Positions 6,658 to 16,000 of a DNA stretch of 64,000 bases are shown here, piece by piece; the stretch's first letter is position 1, and every line of letters starts with the position of its first letter. The notes under the pieces are model-generated. The model did no database searches and was not told where the DNA came from. It saw nothing but the letters and a program-made list of their open reading frames with translations. Origin of the DNA: Cyclobacterium lianum (lineage in GTDB: Bacteria > Bacteroidota > Bacteroidia > Cytophagales > Cyclobacteriaceae); assembly GCF_900143075.1 (NCBI RefSeq), contig NZ_FRCY01000002.1, forward strand, positions 1 through 64,000, given 5' to 3'. The translations under genes were made by a program, and so were the position numbers.

Positions 6658-7923
6658 ATGAGGCTGATACCTTTACTTTTTCTCGCATTGCCCCTGGTAT
6701 TTACCGGATGCGCTGAAAGTAAGCAGATGGCTGCTGTCAGCGGACAAGGTCTGGAACAATGGCTGGCGACGCCAGACTCCCAACGGGTCCGTCTTGACAG
6801 TCTGGACATTGCCGGAGAGCCCATCTCAAAAGAAGAAGCAGAACGTTTTACCGGAATGCTATTGAAGGACCGTCAGCGGCAATTGCTAAGTGAATACAAG
6901 GAACAATGGGATTCCAGGGAATTGCAGCTTGCCGGATTGACGATGCCCTTCTACTATCAGGTTTTCGGAGAGGCACCTGCCGGGGGCAGAAGCTTGTACA
7001 TCTCTCTCCACGGCGGTGGCAATACGCGTCCTGAGGCAAATGACCAGCAATTTGAAAACCAAAAACACCTGTATGATGAAACCATGGAAGGACTTGAAGG
7101 TATATACCTGGCCCCTCGTGCCCCTACCAATACCTGGAACCTCTGGCACGAGCAGCACATAGACGACTTTTTTAACATTCTTATCCAATTGGCGGAGGCT
7201 CTGGAAAATGTAAACCCCAATAAAGTGTATCTGATGGGATATTCTGCAGGTGGCGATGGTGTGTATCAGCTTGCACCACGCATGGCCGACCGATGGGCAG
7301 CGGCCTCCATGATGGCCGGGCACCCCAATGAAACCTCTCCCCTGGGCCTGAAAAATCTACCGTTCGCGCTACATATGGGCGCTTTGGATGCGGCGTATGA
7401 TCGGAATGAAAAGGCACGGGAATGGAAGCAGCTTTTAGACAGCCTGGAAAGAAACTCACCCGGTAGCTACCAACATGAAGTGATCTTACACGAAGGAATG
7501 GGGCATTGGATGAAGCTGGAAGATGCGCGGGCCCTGCCCTGGATGGCAGGCTTCAAGCGCAATCCTATCCCGGAAAAAGTCCATTGGAAGCAGGATGACC
7601 GGCACCACCGCTATTTTTATTGGCTGGGCGTACCAGACGAATCTATAGAGACTGGTGGAGAAATCAGCGTAGAATACATTCCCGAACGCAACGAAGTAAA
7701 TATCCTATCCAATTACAGTAGTGAGCTGGAACTGTTGCTCAACGACGAAATGCTGGACTTAGATGCCCCTGTCGCCATCAGCTATCAGGGCAAAATTCTG
7801 GCAAAAATAAGGGTTGAGCGATCACTCAGTCAGCTATACAAAAGCATATCCGCCAAGGGAGATCCCGGTCTGGCATTTTCTGCTGTGGTACGGGTGCTGA
7901 ATAATGAGACTGTCAGGAAATAG
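6658..7923 (+). CDS. Lipoprotein alpha/beta hydrolase (esterase or depolymerase-like)
   Basis: The protein of 421 residues opens with a lipoprotein signal (MRLIPLLFLALPLVFTGC, lipobox FTGC, Cys at 18), so it is anchored in a membrane outside the cytoplasm. The middle part is an alpha/beta hydrolase: LYISLHGGGN (oxyanion region, about 112), MGYSAGGDGVYQ with the nucleophile Ser (about 197), and a late HEGMGHWM that can supply the catalytic His. The closest architecture known to me is the secreted PHB depolymerase/dienelactone hydrolase-like group. The C-terminal 130 residues look like a beta-rich accessory domain. Substrate unknown. It is followed by a sulfatase scrap, not by an operon partner. 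Confidence 0.75.
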   Translation: MRLIPLLFLALPLVFTGCAESKQMAAVSGQGLEQWLATPDSQRVRLDSLDIAGEPISKEEAERFTGMLLKDRQRQLLSEYKEQWDSRELQLAGLTMPFYYQVFGEAPAGGRSLYISLHGGGNTRPEANDQQFENQKHLYDETMEGLEGIYLAPRAPTNTWNLWHEQHIDDFFNILIQLAEALENVNPNKVYLMGYSAGGDGVYQLAPRMADRWAAASMMAGHPNETSPLGLKNLPFALHMGALDAAYDRNEKAREWKQLLDSLERNSPGSYQHEVILHEGMGHWMKLEDARALPWMAGFKRNPIPEKVHWKQDDRHHRYFYWLGVPDESIETGGEISVEYIPERNEVNILSNYSSELELLLNDEMLDLDAPVAISYQGKILAKIRVERSLSQLYKSISAKGDPGLAFSAVVRVLNNETVRK

Positions 7924-7928
7924 AAAAA

Positions 7929-8084
7929 GAGGCCCCTGATCGCTACGCCTACCTGGTTTCCAGCTATAAATTTTCAAACCCCATACCAAATGGAGTAACG
8001 GGGCATGCTGTAAGAAGCACGCAGTACCGGTACATTTACTATCCGGTCTTTGCTTTTATATCCATTAAAAATCTGCTAGTTTAG
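7929..8084 (+). pseudogene. Scrap of a sulfatase C-terminal region
   Basis: An open stretch without a start codon translates to APDRYAYLVSSYKF, then GHAVRSTQYRYIYYP, before drifting into a stop at 8082-8084. The HAVRxxxYRYIxY pattern is characteristic of the C-terminal part of many bacterial sulfatases, where DGxEELYD normally follows; that part is missing. It is in a different frame from the hydrolase that ends at 7923. The rest of the gap up to 8256 shows no gene and no clear promoter. Confidence 0.4.
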
Positions 8085-8256
8085 TGCTTGCCGGAAGTTT
8101 TTTAACCAAACCCAAATAAAATGCTGCATTGGGTACAGCGACAAAAAAATACCACAATATCAAATGAGCAAACGAATTCCTACAATAGTATGTAATCCCT
8201 GAAACGGACCTTAACAGCAAGCCCGATTAATCCTGAAGAATAACCCGTTCCTAATC

Positions 8257-9012
8257 ATGCCAAACGCAACCACTATTCATGATGTAATTGATGACCTTGA
8301 TGCGATCATTGAGCATTGCATCGAAAACAACAGCAGAGCGGGTTTATTTGCCTACATCTACAGACGTACTACCTATGAGATCGCCAGCGAGATCTCTCTG
8401 GGAAATTTTGAGGATAATGAGCTTCTGGAAGAATTTGATGTGCTTTTCGCCAGATTATACCTGGATGCCTATGAGGCTTACAAAAACCAGCAGGAGGTAA
8501 GTGCTTCCTGGGCTTACGCGTTTGATCAGGCAGAAAAGCCGCTTACGATCGTTCAGCATATTTTATTGGGCATGAATGCCCATATCAACCTGGACCTCGC
8601 CGTGGCCGCTGCCAGGGTAATGAAAGGTAGGAACATCCTGGAAATAGAAAATGACTTTAACAAAGTAAACGTTATCCTCTTCCGGATTACCAATGAATTG
8701 CAGGACCGCCTCAGCCGGGTATCACCGCTGATGTTTACGCTGGACCTGATGGGTATGAACAAGGATGAAAAAATCATCAATTTCAGCATGCGCAAGGCGA
8801 GGCAACATTCCTGGAAGGCTGCCAGGAGGTTGTGGTCCCTGGAGGGAAAGGAGACTGACCGCGCTATTCAGCGGATCGACCGGACCGTACTTGTACTTAG
8901 CAAGCTGATAAGATCGCCCAAATCCTTGACCATGTGGCTATTCCTTCTATTGATCCGGAAATTTGAAACCCATGAAACGGGTGTCGTTATTTCCAGGTTG
9001 CGGGAAGATTAA
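8257..9012 (+). CDS. DUF5995 family protein
   Basis: A soluble, mostly helical protein of 251 residues with no signal peptide and no membrane segment. The core ILLGMNAHINLDLAVAAA (about residues 104-121) is the hallmark segment of DUF5995, and the N-terminal DVIDDLDAIIEHC and FAYIYRRTT also fit. No catalytic function is established for the family. It is a single-gene unit: the gene before it ends 330 bases upstream and a bidirectional terminator follows. Confidence 0.75.
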   Translation: MPNATTIHDVIDDLDAIIEHCIENNSRAGLFAYIYRRTTYEIASEISLGNFEDNELLEEFDVLFARLYLDAYEAYKNQQEVSASWAYAFDQAEKPLTIVQHILLGMNAHINLDLAVAAARVMKGRNILEIENDFNKVNVILFRITNELQDRLSRVSPLMFTLDLMGMNKDEKIINFSMRKARQHSWKAARRLWSLEGKETDRAIQRIDRTVLVLSKLIRSPKSLTMWLFLLLIRKFETHETGVVISRLRED

Positions 9013-9200
9013 ACCGACGTAGGATAAAATTTTCTTTTTGCTCTTAGGTGGCATCCAACCAGATCTGCCTAGCCCCCTCCGTGCAACACCTAACAGCAGT
9101 ACCCAAACCTGGCCCTCCGGAAATGACCAGCAACAGCATCAAAGTAAGTCAATCTGCAAGCGAAGCTGGCAATTAAGGGTTTGCCAGGCTCAATAAATTG

Positions 9201-9230
9201 AAAAACCTCCGCCAGGGAGGTCTTTCTATT
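9201..9230. terminator. Bidirectional terminator between convergent genes
   Basis: ACCTCC (9205-9210) and GGAGGT (9216-9221) form a stem with T-rich sequence on the right (CTTTCTATTT) and an A-run on the left that reads as T on the minus strand. It can serve both the DUF5995 gene and the DUF2911 gene that converge here. The remaining 9013-9278 sequence holds no gene. Confidence 0.7.
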
Positions 9231-9278
9231 TGACAGGGTCAACACGATCGTACCGGAAGCAATCTGATAATTGTATGC

Positions 9279-9890
9279 CTATTCGAATGCGGCCTGGAAT
9301 GCTTCCATTTTCTGATCTACCTGGGTATCTACCATAAAAGAAAGGCCAACCTCATCCCAGGCAAACATCACTTTTGCCACCTTGTTATTTTCCGCCGAAA
9401 TGGCATAGGATAGCCGTTCATGGGCATCAATCTGCTCGGGGCTTACTTTGATGGCCACTGCATCGTCTTTCGCCAGAGCAGCAGCATCTACCTGATCACC
9501 CTGCATGTACGCATAAATGGCGTTTCCTTTGCCATTGAGGTGGACAGTCCAATCTCCGGATTGTGAAGGTGTGATGAATACCGAATAGGTCCCGGCATTG
9601 AGGTTCTTTCCTGCTATGCTTACTGGGGTACTAAACTCAATGGTTGTAGGAGCATTGGCACCAGCCCTCCAGGGCACACCATAGGGGACCAGGGCTCCAA
9701 ATATTTCTCTTCCCTTTACTCCCGGGGAAGAGTAACTTATACTGATTTTGGTAAAACCTACATTCTGGGATACATGGCCTGCAGGGCTGGGAGCGGGAGC
9801 CTGGATCTGCGCCTCCGATTGAAAAAATGCTGAAAATATCAGCAAAATGGTGAGTGTAGCTGTCAAATACGGATGTCTTGAATTTTTCAT
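9279..9890 (-). CDS. DUF2911 family secreted protein
   Basis: The start at 9890 is chosen because MKNSRHPYLTATLTILLIF begins a normal signal peptide ending at SEAQ; the longer frame upstream adds nothing recognisable. The mature part shows the DUF2911 pattern: ISISYSSPGVKGREIFG, VPWRAGANAPTTIEF, AGTYSVFITP and DWTVHLN. Members are beta-sandwich proteins secreted to the periplasm or surface of Bacteroidota; function unknown. Total 203 residues, normal for a single-domain member. It points away from the DUF1080 gene, with a 304-base gap between them. Confidence 0.85.
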   Translation of the reverse strand: MKNSRHPYLTATLTILLIFSAFFQSEAQIQAPAPSPAGHVSQNVGFTKISISYSSPGVKGREIFGALVPYGVPWRAGANAPTTIEFSTPVSIAGKNLNAGTYSVFITPSQSGDWTVHLNGKGNAIYAYMQGDQVDAAALAKDDAVAIKVSPEQIDAHERLSYAISAENNKVAKVMFAWDEVGLSFMVDTQVDQKMEAFQAAFE

Positions 9891-10194
9891 GGATTTATTG
9901 ATTTTGAATATTTGAGTCAGAAAGATACAAAAGGCTGTGAAAAATCCTCCTGTCCCCTTCAGGGAATTTGATGCAGGCATCGTTGGTAAATAGTTCTGCG
10001 GATAAAATAATCGATGTCCCGTGCTGTACGGGCCTGATCAAGCGGCAGCAATCCGAGGAGAATTCTTGGTAGACAATCGTGTAGAAAACGCAAAAGATAA
10101 AAATTAAAACATTTCATTTTAAAGATTTATTGATACCTTGATCGCTCCTTTTTTACGGAAACAATGCAGTAAAACTTTAAATAGCGACTCCACC
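9891..10194. other. Divergent intergenic region, no gene
   Basis: The gap between the DUF2911 gene (left) and the DUF1080 gene (right) must hold both promoters. On the minus strand TATCTTTC near 9918-9925 and on the plus strand TACCTTGA near 10134 are one- or two-base variants of the TAnnTTTG box, so neither is firm. No small gene or strong hairpin was seen. Confidence 0.4.
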
Positions 10195-11193
10195 ATGAAA
10201 TCGATGACAAGTGCCATTTTGACCCTTTTGATATTTGCCGGTAGTTTAGTAAAGGCCAGCGCCTATGACCGAATGAACAACCCCTTCACAGGCATGTGGG
10301 GGCTTGAGATTGAGGGAGGCGGCATCGGCTGGCTGCATGTCACCGAAGAAAAAGGGTATCTGGATGCCGAGCTGCTTTGGATTGGTGGAAGTGTACTGCC
10401 GGTGGCCAGTGTCTATCTTGCCGATGACAATGCCCTGGTAGTGACACGAACCAGCAGCTCAAAAAAAAGTGAGGACAGAAGCCATACACTCACCCATACT
10501 CTGCGCATTGAGAAATCAGGTGAAACCTTGAAAGGTACCATGAGCGGACCGGGTAGAAATGGAGAGTATCAAACCCGCTTTACGGGAAGCCGCATGCCTC
10601 CCATGCCCGAAAAACCCGATTTGTCTGCAATCACCTATGGAAAACCCATTTCATTATTTAACGGCGATGACATGGAAGGCTGGGAATTGATGAATTCCAA
10701 TCAAAAAAATGGTTTTACAGTGATCGACGGAGTCATGGTAAATGACCCCCGCCAGCCCGAAAATGGGGAACACATATCCTATGGTAATATCCGTACGGCA
10801 CAGGAATTTGAAGATTTTAATCTTACCCTGGAAGTAAATGTGCCTGAAGGAAATAATAGTGGTGTCTATCTGAGAGGTATGTATGAAATTCAAGTCGTAG
10901 ATTCATACGGCAAGCCGGTAGATTCTCACAATATGGGAGCCCTTTACAGCCGTATCACACCTGATTTGGCTGCAGAAAAACCGGCGGGAGAATGGCAATC
11001 CATGGACATCACCCTCGTAGACAGACATATCACCGTGATCCTGAACGGCAAAAAAATTATTGACAACGAACCGGCCTGGGGACCTACAGGGGGTGCGATA
11101 AGCACGAAGGTATTGGAGGCAGGGCCCATTTTTCTGCAGGGGGATCATGGAAAGGTCAGCTACCGCAATATCGTTTTGAGGCCCATTGACTGA
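10195..11193 (+). CDS. DUF1080 (3-keto-disaccharide hydrolase-like) secreted protein
   Basis: ATG 10195 is preferred to the TTG at 10138 because it begins the signal peptide MKSMTSAILTLLIFAGSLV. The mature protein has an N-terminal beta-rich part (about 25-140, GMWGLEIEGGGIGWLHV) and a C-terminal DUF1080 concanavalin-like domain (about 150-332): SLFNGDDMEGWE, NFTLTLEV-like FNLTLEVNVPEGNNSGVYLRG, YEIQVVDSYG, and GPIFLQGDHGKVSYRNI at the end. Family knowledge: DUF1080 proteins bind or cleave 3-keto-glycosides and are common in polysaccharide-degrading Bacteroidota and Planctomycetes. The extra N-terminal half may be a carbohydrate-binding part. 332 residues. Confidence 0.85.
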   Translation: MKSMTSAILTLLIFAGSLVKASAYDRMNNPFTGMWGLEIEGGGIGWLHVTEEKGYLDAELLWIGGSVLPVASVYLADDNALVVTRTSSSKKSEDRSHTLTHTLRIEKSGETLKGTMSGPGRNGEYQTRFTGSRMPPMPEKPDLSAITYGKPISLFNGDDMEGWELMNSNQKNGFTVIDGVMVNDPRQPENGEHISYGNIRTAQEFEDFNLTLEVNVPEGNNSGVYLRGMYEIQVVDSYGKPVDSHNMGALYSRITPDLAAEKPAGEWQSMDITLVDRHITVILNGKKIIDNEPAWGPTGGAISTKVLEAGPIFLQGDHGKVSYRNIVLRPID

Positions 11194-11204
11194 TCACTTC
11201 CTAT

Positions 11205-11220
11205 ACCAAAAATTGGTTTT
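11205..11220 (+). terminator. Weak terminator candidate
   Basis: ACCAA, loop AAA, TTGGT, then TTT. The 5-bp stem is AT-rich, so support is weak. Confidence 0.25.
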
Positions 11221-11281
11221 AAATCAGTGGTACCTGGTCGTCGAGGCTTGATTACCGATTAATCCAATACCAGACAAGTAG

Positions 11282-12391
11282 ATGTCAATCCGAAAGTTAC
11301 TGGCTAAAATCCACCTTTTCCTTGGACTTGGTACCGGCCTGCTTTTTACTGTCATTGCCCTTTCCGGAGCAGTATACACCTGGGAACCAGAGCTCAGCCG
11401 TATTGCCTACCAGCAAGAAGTGAAGGCCATGGACCTCCCCTTTGTATCCATTTCTGAGATCAGAAGTACCCTTCAAAAACACTTTCCGGAGGGAGACTTT
11501 CGCACCGCCTTATACCGGGACCCCGAAAGCAGTATTGAGGTGTTATTGTATGTCCCCGGGACCTATTACCACGCGCAAATCAATCCCTATACAGCAGAAC
11601 TTATTCATTTGCAGGACATGAATAAGGGGTGGCTGAACTATACAAAAAAGCTTCACAGGAATCTGCTTCTGGGTAATGTGGGGAGGGAAATCGTACACTG
11701 GGTAACGCTATTGGCACTTCCCCTGCTCATTTCGGGCCTGGTGATTTGGTGGCCAGGCAGGGGGTGGCCGCGAAAAAGTAGCTTTCGGATCAAATGGTCC
11801 GGCCCTCCCAGAAAAACGAATCGTGACCTGCATACCAACCTTGGATTTTACGCTACCTGGGTCCTGATATTTGCACTTATCACGGGTATTTACTGGGGGT
11901 TCGGTGCCGTAAGAGAAACCATAAAGCAGCTTAGCGGCGAAAAAAATATGAGCTGGGAAGTGCCTCACTCCATACCGCCCGAAACCGGGCAGTTTGCAGT
12001 AAATGATGTTGTTTTGAACCGCCTGATAGCAGACTACCACAGCAATTTTTCTGAATCGGAGGTAAGGATCGGTATACCCCATGCAAAAGACGACCCTGTT
12101 CAAATTTCCGTTATTGCGCCAAAAAAAGGAATAAATGCAATCGATCATTATTACCACGACCAGTATAGCGGAGAAGGAATCGCCGGTGATTTTCAATATG
12201 GACTGGCAAGGAACAGGAGTTCTTTTGAGAGGATAAATGGCATGGTGTACGATATCCATTTCGGAACTATTTTGGGACTCCCGGGCAGGATTCTGGTATT
12301 TTTAGCCTCAATGATCGCAGCCTCTCTTCCCATCACCGGCTTTTTTATTTGGACAGGCAGAAAAAAACACACGATCCAAAAGGGAGCCTGA
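11282..12391 (+). CDS. PepSY-associated transmembrane protein
   Basis: A protein of 369 residues with the PepSY_TM layout: a first membrane helix right after a short basic start (HLFLGLGTGLLFTVIALSGA), a periplasmic loop containing PepSY-like segments, the pair of helices around HWVTLLALPLLISGLVIWWP and FYATWVLIFALITGIYWGF, and a last helix before a basic tail. Conserved His (KLHRNLLLG, DLHTNLG, DIHFGTILG) fit haem or metal handling. Relatives are linked to siderophore/iron uptake and ferric reduction in the inner membrane. There is no TonB receptor next to it, so the substrate is open. Confidence 0.85.
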   Translation: MSIRKLLAKIHLFLGLGTGLLFTVIALSGAVYTWEPELSRIAYQQEVKAMDLPFVSISEIRSTLQKHFPEGDFRTALYRDPESSIEVLLYVPGTYYHAQINPYTAELIHLQDMNKGWLNYTKKLHRNLLLGNVGREIVHWVTLLALPLLISGLVIWWPGRGWPRKSSFRIKWSGPPRKTNRDLHTNLGFYATWVLIFALITGIYWGFGAVRETIKQLSGEKNMSWEVPHSIPPETGQFAVNDVVLNRLIADYHSNFSESEVRIGIPHAKDDPVQISVIAPKKGINAIDHYYHDQYSGEGIAGDFQYGLARNRSSFERINGMVYDIHFGTILGLPGRILVFLASMIAASLPITGFFIWTGRKKHTIQKGA

Positions 12392-12530
12392 TTATTGGAG
12401 CTGTCAATATTTTGAATTATATTCACCATACCTGATATTATTGTACAACACAAAGAAAAACGCTTTGTCTTTTTCAGATCGATAGGATTTAACGTTATTG
12501 GTCGTCTCCCCAAAAAATGGATGATTAAAA

Positions 12531-12980
12531 ATGGAAGATATCGGAAAATATGATTCATCCCGCTCTTTTACTTCCGGGATTGAAGTAAAAAACTACCTTT
12601 TGGAAACCTGCAAATGGGCCAAGTTTCTGGCAATCGTAGGTTATGTGGGTATCGGGCTGATAATCCTCATGGCTTTTGTGGTGACGATTGGCGTTTCCTT
12701 TTTTGATACCGGAATAGATAAGGCATTTGACATGAGGGGAATAGGATTGATGTATTTAGTAATCGCAGTGGTGTACTTTTTTCCAGTCAACTATCTATAC
12801 AGGTTTTCTAAGCACCTGAAGACAGGCCTTATCGCGAATGATGAAGGAACGATAAGCACTGGTTTTGAAAATCTGAAATCCCTGTTTAAGTTTATGGGTA
12901 TATTTACCATCGTGATGTTATCGCTCTATGCGCTCTTTTTGTTCATTTTATTACCGCTATCCATGCTGGTATTGAAGTAA
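12531..12980 (+). CDS. DUF5362-like membrane protein
   Basis: A protein of 149 residues with four hydrophobic segments (about 29-55, 70-88 and 118-145, the last long enough for one to two passes), separated by short loops with LETCKWAKFLAIVGYVGIG and YRFSKHLKTGL. This is the pattern of the DUF5362 family found in Bacteroidota. Function unknown. It is monocistronic, 70 bases before the large kinase gene and in the same direction, so co-transcription with it is possible. Confidence 0.6.
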   Translation: MEDIGKYDSSRSFTSGIEVKNYLLETCKWAKFLAIVGYVGIGLIILMAFVVTIGVSFFDTGIDKAFDMRGIGLMYLVIAVVYFFPVNYLYRFSKHLKTGLIANDEGTISTGFENLKSLFKFMGIFTIVMLSLYALFLFILLPLSMLVLK

Positions 12981-13050
12981 GTATTTTGTTCGATCATTTG
13001 TACTCCAACCCTATACAAAGCCATTGCGGCGAGAGGGAAAATCTCAAATA

Positions 13051-16000
13051 ATGCACCAGCAGAACCAAGACTATAGCAGTTTTTTCCACTTTAATCCAGT
13101 TCCCTGCTGGGTTTTTGATCCCCTTACATTTAAAATCCAGGAGGTCAACCTGGCTGCCCTCCGGCAGTATGGCTATACAGCGGAGGAATTCTTAAAGCTC
13201 AATCTACGGGATCTCCACGCTGACCAGGAAATAATGAGATGGCTTGACAGCCAAAATGGTACCGAAAAGCAGGAAGGGAATATTCCTTTGGGTGTCTGCA
13301 CCCACAGAAATAAGAGTGGAGAGCCCATGCGCATGGAGGTACATGTGCAGCGCATGAGCCTCCAGACTAGTGGCCTAATGATAGCCATGTGCAGGAAAGT
13401 GTCAGCGGAGGAAAAACAGCACAACCGACTCCCGGAGGCCGAAAAAATGCTATCTGCGGTATCGAATATCGGCAGATTAGGGTATTGGCGGCTAGACCTG
13501 GATGGCCGCACACTTGCCTGGACGGAAGAGGTATACCGCATCTGGGGCAGACAGCCAGAAGATTTCGCACCTACCTACGACAACTTCTATCAAACCATAC
13601 ACCCTGAAGACCGGGACGCCTTCGGAAAAGAACAGTGGCAAGCGTTTGAGGGGCGTAAAAACCTTGATTTTGTTCACCGGATCCTATTACCTGATCAGGA
13701 GATCCGCTGGGTACATGAGCGGGGCAGATTAATAAAAGACTCACAGGGAATTCCAATCGCTTTTGAAGGCACGGTGCAGGACATCACCCGACAAAAAGAG
13801 GTGGAACGGCAATTGATTCAAACCAGCAAAAAGCTGAGCGAAAGTGAAAAACGGTTTCGTATCGCCCAGGAAATTTCACCCGACGGTTTCACCATTTTCC
13901 GCCCGATTAAGAATAAAAACGGTTCAGTAGAAGACTTCATCTGGATATTTGAAAATCAGGCCGTAGCCGAGATCAACGGAACCGATCCGAATAAGATTAT
14001 TGGAAAAAAGCTGCTTGAGCAATTTCCAAAACACCGGGCGACCTCCTTATTTGAAGCGTATGTTGAGGTTGCTATTACGGGTAAATCCCGTATCATAGAC
14101 GAGGTATATACGGGCGAGATCGTCCCGACACCTGCCTGGCTTCGGCTCGTAATCGTACCCATGGGTGGGGACATCGCCATCCTCACCCAAGATATCACCG
14201 AACGCAAGCTGGCTGAAGATGCACTGCGGGAAAGTGAAGCGAGATTCAGGACCATTTTTGAAATCGCCTCTCTGGGAATCGCACAGGTAGACGTTTCCGA
14301 TGGTCGAATAATTTTGGTCAATTCATTTTATGAATCCATCACGGGGTATTCAAACGAAGCGCTGCTGCAAATGAACTTTCCGGATCTTACGCATCCGGAT
14401 GACCGGCAAAAAGACTGGGAATTATTCTGCCGGGCCGCCAGAGGAGAGGAAGAATACAGGAATGAGAAGCGTTATATCAAAAAAGACGGTACGATCATCT
14501 GGGTGCGGGTACATGTGGCATTCATCCGGGACCAGAGTGGAAAACCAAAACATACGGTGGCCATCTGCGAGGAAATTACCGCTCAGAAACAAGAAGAACA
14601 ACGTCTGAGGCTGCTGGAAAACGATTTGAGTCATTTATACCAGGCCACTCCTGATGTGTTGTGCCTGACGGATTTACATGGAAACTTCCTGAAAATTAAC
14701 AAGGCCGGCTGCGAGCTCCTCGGCTACAGCGAGGAAGAAATCCTCCACCATCCTTTCGAAGAATTTGTCCATCCTGAAGACAGGGACTATTCGTTACGGG
14801 AGCTGAAAAAAGTAAGCGGGGGAGAAAATTCCTTTAAATTCGAAAACCGCATCCTTACCAAAGCAGGAAATGTCATCAGTCTGAGCTGGACGAGCAATAT
14901 CGCTACCGAGGACGGGCTGATTTATGCCACCGCAAAGGACATTACCGAACAGAAAAAGCTAAGAGAACTGAACCGACAGGCATCAAAGCTTGCAAGGATA
15001 GGAAGTTGGGAAATTGATCTGGCAGGTAATGCCTTGTTCTGGTCCGATATGGTATACGAGCTGCACGATACCGATCCAGATAGTTTCGAGCCGGACCTGA
15101 AAACCGCGATTAACTTTTACCGGGAAGATTTCCTGGAGATGGTAAATGAAAAAGTAAACCAATGCCAGTTTGAAGGTGTTCCTTTTGATTTTGAAGCGGT
15201 ATTGGTGACCGCCAAACAAAGGGAGAAATGGGTACGGGTCATCGGCCACGCGGAGATGGTAGAGGGTCGGTGTCAGCGGATTTTTGGAAGCTTTCAGGAC
15301 ATTCACGACCGCAAGGAGGCCGAATTCAGGCTGCAATCCCTGGCAGACAACCTACCAGGAGTGGTTTTTCAATACCACCGGTACCCGGATGGTAGCGACG
15401 CACTGAAATATGTCACAAAAGGTTCCCTGCCTGTCTGGGGTTTCAGCCCGGAGGAGGTTATTGCCAACAATAGATTGGTTTGGGATCAGATCAGTGCGGC
15501 CGGTGATCTGGCCGCTGTACAGGAAAGCATCGTCAATGCGATCAAGACCAAAACAAAATGGACCGCACGTTGGAAATATGTGTTGCCGAGCGGAGAGATC
15601 AGGACACATCTTGGCAACGGTAGTCCGCGCTTTCTGGCCGATGGCTCCGTAGCTTTCAATTCTGTCATCCTGGACATCACTAATGAAGCCAGGAATGAAG
15701 AACTGCTGGAGCAGGCCACAGACATGGCACAGATCGGCAGTTGGGAACTCGACCTGGTCAATCCCGACAACGATGCAATGTATTGGTCTCCCATGACCAG
15801 AAAAATAATCGAAGTGGACGAACAATACAATCCTTCTTTAACCGGAGGGTTTGAATTTTACATTGAAAAGAGTAAATCACTTATTCAAAGTGCCGTAGAT
15901 CGATTGATTCTCGATGGAAAAGAGTTTGATGAGGAGTTGCTTATACGTACCGGCACCGGAAAGGAAAAATGGATTCGCTGTATAGGTAAAAGCGAGCGTA

